The position numbers were made by a program, and so were the translations under genes. Source: Deltaproteobacteria bacterium UBA2385 (GTDB lineage Bacteria > Myxococcota_A > UBA796 > UBA2385). From it: a DNA stretch of 10,000 bases. The stretch lies in the NCBI GenBank assembly GCA_002343455.1, contig DDSR01000457.1:1-10000 (forward strand), given 5' to 3'. Numbering within the stretch: the first letter of the stretch is position 1; each line of letters starts with the position of its first letter. Below are positions 7,701 to 10,000 of the stretch, one piece after another. A model generated the notes under the pieces. The model saw only the letters and a list, made by a program, of their open reading frames with translations, did no database searches and was not told the origin of the DNA.

Positions 7701-10000
7701 CGCGCCGCGCTCCTCCTCGCTCCAGGCCGCCGGGGGGTAGATGCGGGAGAGCCAGGGCGCCCCCAGCTCCAGCAGATCCTGCAGATCGGGGAAGGCCACG
7801 AAGAGATCGGCCAGCATGAAGGGGCGCTGGCTGCCCTGGCCCGGGAAGAGGAAGGCGAGCTTCCCGCCTTGCTCGACGAGGCTGTCGCCCTCACCGCGCA
7901 GGAAGACGCCCCGCGGATCGGAGAGGCCACCGACGGCCCGATCGAGGCGGCTGCGCAGCTCTTCCTGGCTGGCGGCGACGATCGCCACCCAGACGGGGCC
8001 CTCGCCCCCGGTGGAGGTCGAGCGGGCCAGGTCCCGCAGCCTGAGCTCCGCCCCGCTCGCCAGCACGGCCGAGAGGGCGTCGAGCCGGCGCAGGGCGCTC
8101 GCCCGATCGACGCCCTTGAAGAGGAAGAGCTCCGCCGGCCAGCGCGCCCGTCCGGAGCGCGGCGAGGTGGCCTCGGCTTCGGCCTCCAGCACGACGTGGA
8201 AGTTCGTCCCGCCGAAGCCGAAGGCCGAGACCCCCGCCAGCCGGGCCGAGGGGCCCCAAGGGCGAGCGCTGGGCGAGAGGTCGAAGGGGCTGGTCTCTGC
8301 GTTCCAGCCCGGGTTCGGCCGCTTCACGCCGACCGTGGGCGGCCGGATCCCGGTGTGCAGGGCCATCGCCGTCTTGATCAGCCCGGCCAGGCCGGCGGCG
8401 CACTTGGTGTGGCCGATCTGCGACTTCACCGAGCCCAGCCCGACCGAGCGCAGAGGCGCCCCGGCGAAGACCTCGCTGAGCGCGGCCACCTCGGTCTTGT
8501 CGCCGACCATCGTGCCCGTGCCATGGGCCTCGATCAGGCCGACCTCCTGCGCGGGCAGGCCCGCCTGCGACCAGGCCCGCTGCACCGCGCGGATCTGCCC
8601 CTCGCGCCGGGGGGCGGTCAGGCCCAGGCTCTTGCCGTCGCTGGCGCTGCCGACCCCGCGCACGATCGCGTAGACGCGGTCGCCGTCGCGGCGGGCGTCC
8701 TCCAGCCGCTTCAGCACGACCGCGGCGACCCCCTCGCCGATGACGGTGCCGTCGGCCTCGGCGTCGAAGACCCGGCACTCCCCCCGCCGGGAGAGGGCGT
8801 GGACGCTGCTGAAGAGCACGAAGTCGTTGATGCCGTTGTGCAGGTCGACGCCGCCAGCAATGGCGAGGTCGCTGCCGCCGCTGACCAGCTCCTTGACCGC
8901 GGCGTCCAGGGCCGCCAGGGAGGAGGCGCAGGCCGCGTCCACCGTGTAGTTGGGGCCGCCCAGGTCCAGCCGGTTGGCGATGCGCCCGGAGATCACATTG
9001 GCCAGCACGCCGGGGAAGGTGTCCTCGGTGAAGCGCGGCAGGACCGCGTCCAGCTCGGCGGGCAGGGGGCCGACGTACTGGCGGTAGAGGGTGCGGAAGC
9101 CGTAGGCTCCGCCCAGCTCGGTGCCCGACTCGGCGCCAAAGACCACCGCCGCCCGGTCCCGGGCGAAGGGCCGCTTGTCGTATCCGGCGTCGGCCAGGGC
9201 GCGTCGCGCCACCTCCAAGGCCAGGAGCTGGGTGGGCTCGATCGAGACGAGGGAGCGGGGGGGGATCCCGTACTCCAGCGGGTCGAAGCGGACCCAGGGC
9301 AGCCAGCCGCCGACCTTGCAGTAGGTCTGGCCGCCCGAGGCGCCGCGGGACTCCGGGTCGAAGAAGATGCCAGTGTTCCAGCGGTCGGCGGGGACCTCGC
9401 CGATGGCGCAGCTCCCGTCGAGGATGTTGGCCCAGAAGCTGTCCAGGTCGGGGGCGTCGGGGAAGACGCAGGCCATGCCGACGATGGCGATGTCCACCGG
9501 GCGCGCGGCCTGCTCGGTCGGCGCCGAAGCCGATCGAGCCCGCTCCCGCAGCAGGGTGGCCGAGCCCGCGGCGACCTCCTCGTGCAGGGCGGCGATGCTC
9601 AGCCGCTGCCGACGCAGGCCGGCCACCTGGCCGATCATGTACATGCCCTCGTCGCGCTGATCCTTGGCGTCGACGGGGAGCAGCTCGTCGCCGACCCGGC
9701 GCAGGCCCTTGGCGGCGATGCGCAGCCGGCCCAAGTTCAGCTCCTCCAGGCGGGCCCAGATCTGCTTGGGATCGATGCCCTGGGCCTCCAGGCGGCGGCG
9801 CTCCTCGGCGAAGGCCTGCACGAAGGGGGTTGGGGCGCAGCGGGTGGCGTGCCCGGGGGCGGTCTCCAGGACCGACGTGGCCTCGCAGCGCAGGGCCTCC
9901 TCCTGGAAGCCGGGCTGGATGGCCCCGCTGTCCACGGCCTCGTGGGTAAAGAGGTAGGCGGTGCCCATCAGCACCCCCACCTTGGCGCCGCGGGCGGCCA
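4767..10000 (-). CDS. PUFA-synthase-like PKS: C-terminal end of NMO/PfaD-like domain-KS-AT-ACP-KR, 5' end cut by window edge
   Basis: The frame is open to the right edge. The GTG at 9980 is not the start: the codons before it (AARGAK) and after it (VGVLMGTAYLFTHEAV) form one conserved stretch of an FMN nitronate-monooxygenase/PfaD-like enoylreductase, so several hundred N-terminal residues are missing. Numbering from that GTG: residues 1-158 are the end of this domain and a linker; 162-600 the ketosynthase with Cys351 (DAACASSL), His486 (EAHGTGT) and His524 (SQIGHT); about 706-1000 the acyltransferase with FLFPGQGSQ, Ser800 (GHSYGE), Arg825 and His904 (CAFHSP, malonyl-type); about 1098-1122 a helix ending REVMLGYLG; 1156-1236 a single ACP with phosphopantetheine Ser1190 (LSIDSIKRIEI); 1260-1460 the structural KR half; 1462-1690 the catalytic KR with TGGARGI, Lys1615, Ser1638, Tyr1651 and Asn1655. 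Ala/Pro-rich linkers flank the ACP. All core residues are present, so it should condense, load malonate and reduce the ketone iteratively. Dehydration is supplied by the downstream gene. Product unknown. Confidence 0.93.
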   Translation of the reverse strand, partial: AARGAKVGVLMGTAYLFTHEAVDSGAIQPGFQEEALRCEATSVLETAPGHATRCAPTPFVQAFAEERRRLEAQGIDPKQIWARLEELNLGRLRIAAKGLRRVGDELLPVDAKDQRDEGMYMIGQVAGLRRQRLSIAALHEEVAAGSATLLRERARSASAPTEQAARPVDIAIVGMACVFPDAPDLDSFWANILDGSCAIGEVPADRWNTGIFFDPESRGASGGQTYCKVGGWLPWVRFDPLEYGIPPRSLVSIEPTQLLALEVARRALADAGYDKRPFARDRAAVVFGAESGTELGGAYGFRTLYRQYVGPLPAELDAVLPRFTEDTFPGVLANVISGRIANRLDLGGPNYTVDAACASSLAALDAAVKELVSGGSDLAIAGGVDLHNGINDFVLFSSVHALSRRGECRVFDAEADGTVIGEGVAAVVLKRLEDARRDGDRVYAIVRGVGSASDGKSLGLTAPRREGQIRAVQRAWSQAGLPAQEVGLIEAHGTGTMVGDKTEVAALSEVFAGAPLRSVGLGSVKSQIGHTKCAAGLAGLIKTAMALHTGIRPPTVGVKRPNPGWNAETSPFDLSPSARPWGPSARLAGVSAFGFGGTNFHVVLEAEAEATSPRSGRARWPAELFLFKGVDRASALRRLDALSAVLASGAELRLRDLARSTSTGGEGPVWVAIVAASQEELRSRLDRAVGGLSDPRGVFLRGEGDSLVEQGGKLAFLFPGQGSQRPFMLADLFVAFPDLQDLLELGAPWLSRIYPPAAWSEEERGAQVQALTDTRVAQPALGVVDLAMARVLERLGLRPAALAGHSYGELVALCVAGSLEPEALLPLSEARGRCILEAAGAEPGTMAAVSASAAEARRLLADLPEVVLANLNAPDQVVIAGPTPAVRAASERLALAGHRARAIPVACAFHSPLVAAAEQSFAAALAAVSLEEPAIPVWSNLSAAPHQPGRIAETLARHLASPVRFEEQIRAMHDDGVRIFVEVGPGGVLTRLVDRILVDQPHLAVQTDDGAGPTLVRLLLSLGTLAVNGLNLEAEALFEGRGARRFDLAHPPAPSTRDSDWWVNGFIARPVRGELPAGAMIPVTSPVVPQRSATVDPGLERERVVSDYLEGMRQLVEAQREVMLGYLGAPEQPRAPARVVQASAVRVEAAPAAIAAPAAPESVELALLGIVSERTGYPLEMLDPDLDLEADLSIDSIKRIEILGLLSEKLGISTADTADRDAVIEQLAGVRTLRGIVSWLERREQGAVQAAPAPEESKLIEQETFELRRFVLGVQEQAAPVEGELRGRRVMLSQDGKGLAEATARLLEQRGAKARVVGPGVLPENGEDLVDLSGWSAVGDGAEPARHLFDWVQAAAPGPRRLIAVTGLGGGFGAPRARPEHSSGGPAGLLRTVARERADLGLRAVDLDPATPVEELAELLVHELSSLSGPTRAAEVEVGFSAGRRVGPVLEAQGTGPEDRGLGLDKEAVVLVTGGARGIAARASLALMRAAPCRLILVGRSPLPEPESDPELAAAGDRKALRALLVSRGTGRSPREIEAEVERLLAAREIRANLAALRQEAVEVHYEAVDVRDEARFGRLIEAIYEQFGRIDGVVHAAGVLEDKLLAQKTGESFDRVFDTKVKGARVIARHLRPGAAFVVFFGSVSGVFGNRGQVDYSAANDALDKLARASNGLLARRVLCIDWGPWGGGGMVSPELEREYARRGIGLIDPEQGARAMVDELRFGDPSEAQVLYMCGSPESLT
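6273..6515 (-). other. Single acyl carrier protein domain of the upstream PKS
   Basis: The domain contains the motif LEADLSIDSIKRIEILG; Ser1190, encoded at 6411-6413, is the phosphopantetheine attachment site. The DSIKR-x-EI form is the one typical of PUFA-synthase (PfaA) ACPs. PfaA proteins carry several tandem ACPs, whereas only one is present here, between an Ala/Pro-rich linker (about 1126-1156) and a second linker (about 1238-1255). It is the only carrier domain in the window, so it presumably serves both ketosynthases. Confidence 0.9.
9507..10000 (-). other. C-terminal end of an FMN-dependent nitronate-monooxygenase/PfaD-like domain
   Basis: The residues GAKVGVLMGTAYLFTHEAV look like the last strand and phosphate-binding turn of the FMN (beta/alpha)8 barrel of the 2-nitropropane dioxygenase / PfaD family. 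They are followed by features of the same family's C-terminal part: TRCAPTPFVQAF, a charged helix, RLRIAAKGLRR and DEGMYMIGQVAGLRR. In PUFA synthases the homologous PfaD is a separate enoylreductase; here it is in cis ahead of the KS. The FMN and catalytic residues lie beyond the right edge, so activity cannot be judged. Confidence 0.75.

Noticed and set aside
4767..9980. GTG at 9980 as the real start of the upstream PKS
   Set aside because: The frame stays open to the window edge and the codons before it (AARGAK) belong to the same conserved flavin-domain segment, so the gene is truncated by the window and starts outside it.

Overview
The window is GC-rich bacterial DNA without introns, RNA genes, CRISPR arrays or insertion sequences that I can see. 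It reads as two unrelated pieces joined near position 905-925.

Left piece (1 to about 920). A plus-strand gene, cut by the left edge, encodes the C-terminal part of an RnfB-type iron-sulfur protein. Facing it 28 bp away on the minus strand is the C-terminal half of a TraB/GumN-family protein. From memory, the RnfB sequence is closest to the stand-alone RnfB of Xanthomonas/Lysobacter-type Gammaproteobacteria.

Right piece (about 920 to 10000). Two head-to-tail minus-strand genes encode large multidomain polyketide / PUFA-synthase-like enzymes. The upstream one, cut by the right edge, reads [end of an FMN nitronate-monooxygenase/PfaD-like domain]-KS-AT-ACP-KR. The downstream one reads KS-AT-DH followed by the N-terminal part of a Sfp-type phosphopantetheinyl transferase (PPTase). 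Between them they would supply condensation, malonyl loading, acyl carriage, ketoreduction, dehydration and perhaps enoyl reduction, as expected for an iterative secondary-lipid or polyene synthase. The taxon is uncertain; a myxobacterium-like or other PKS-rich, high-GC bacterium is an inference only.

The join. The downstream PKS ORF does not finish its PPTase. At the residues PWAI it passes in frame into the TraB/GumN protein, also at a position where that family normally has a PW motif. Both domains are thus cut in half at a shared short sequence. Base composition changes at the same place: GGGG and CCCC are absent from positions 1-985 and common afterwards. An assembly chimera between two genomes is the simplest explanation; a real recombination or transfer event is the alternative. 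The left and right pieces should not be assumed to come from one organism.

There is no gene-free stretch over 300 bases. The only intergenic gaps are 370-397 and 4760-4766.
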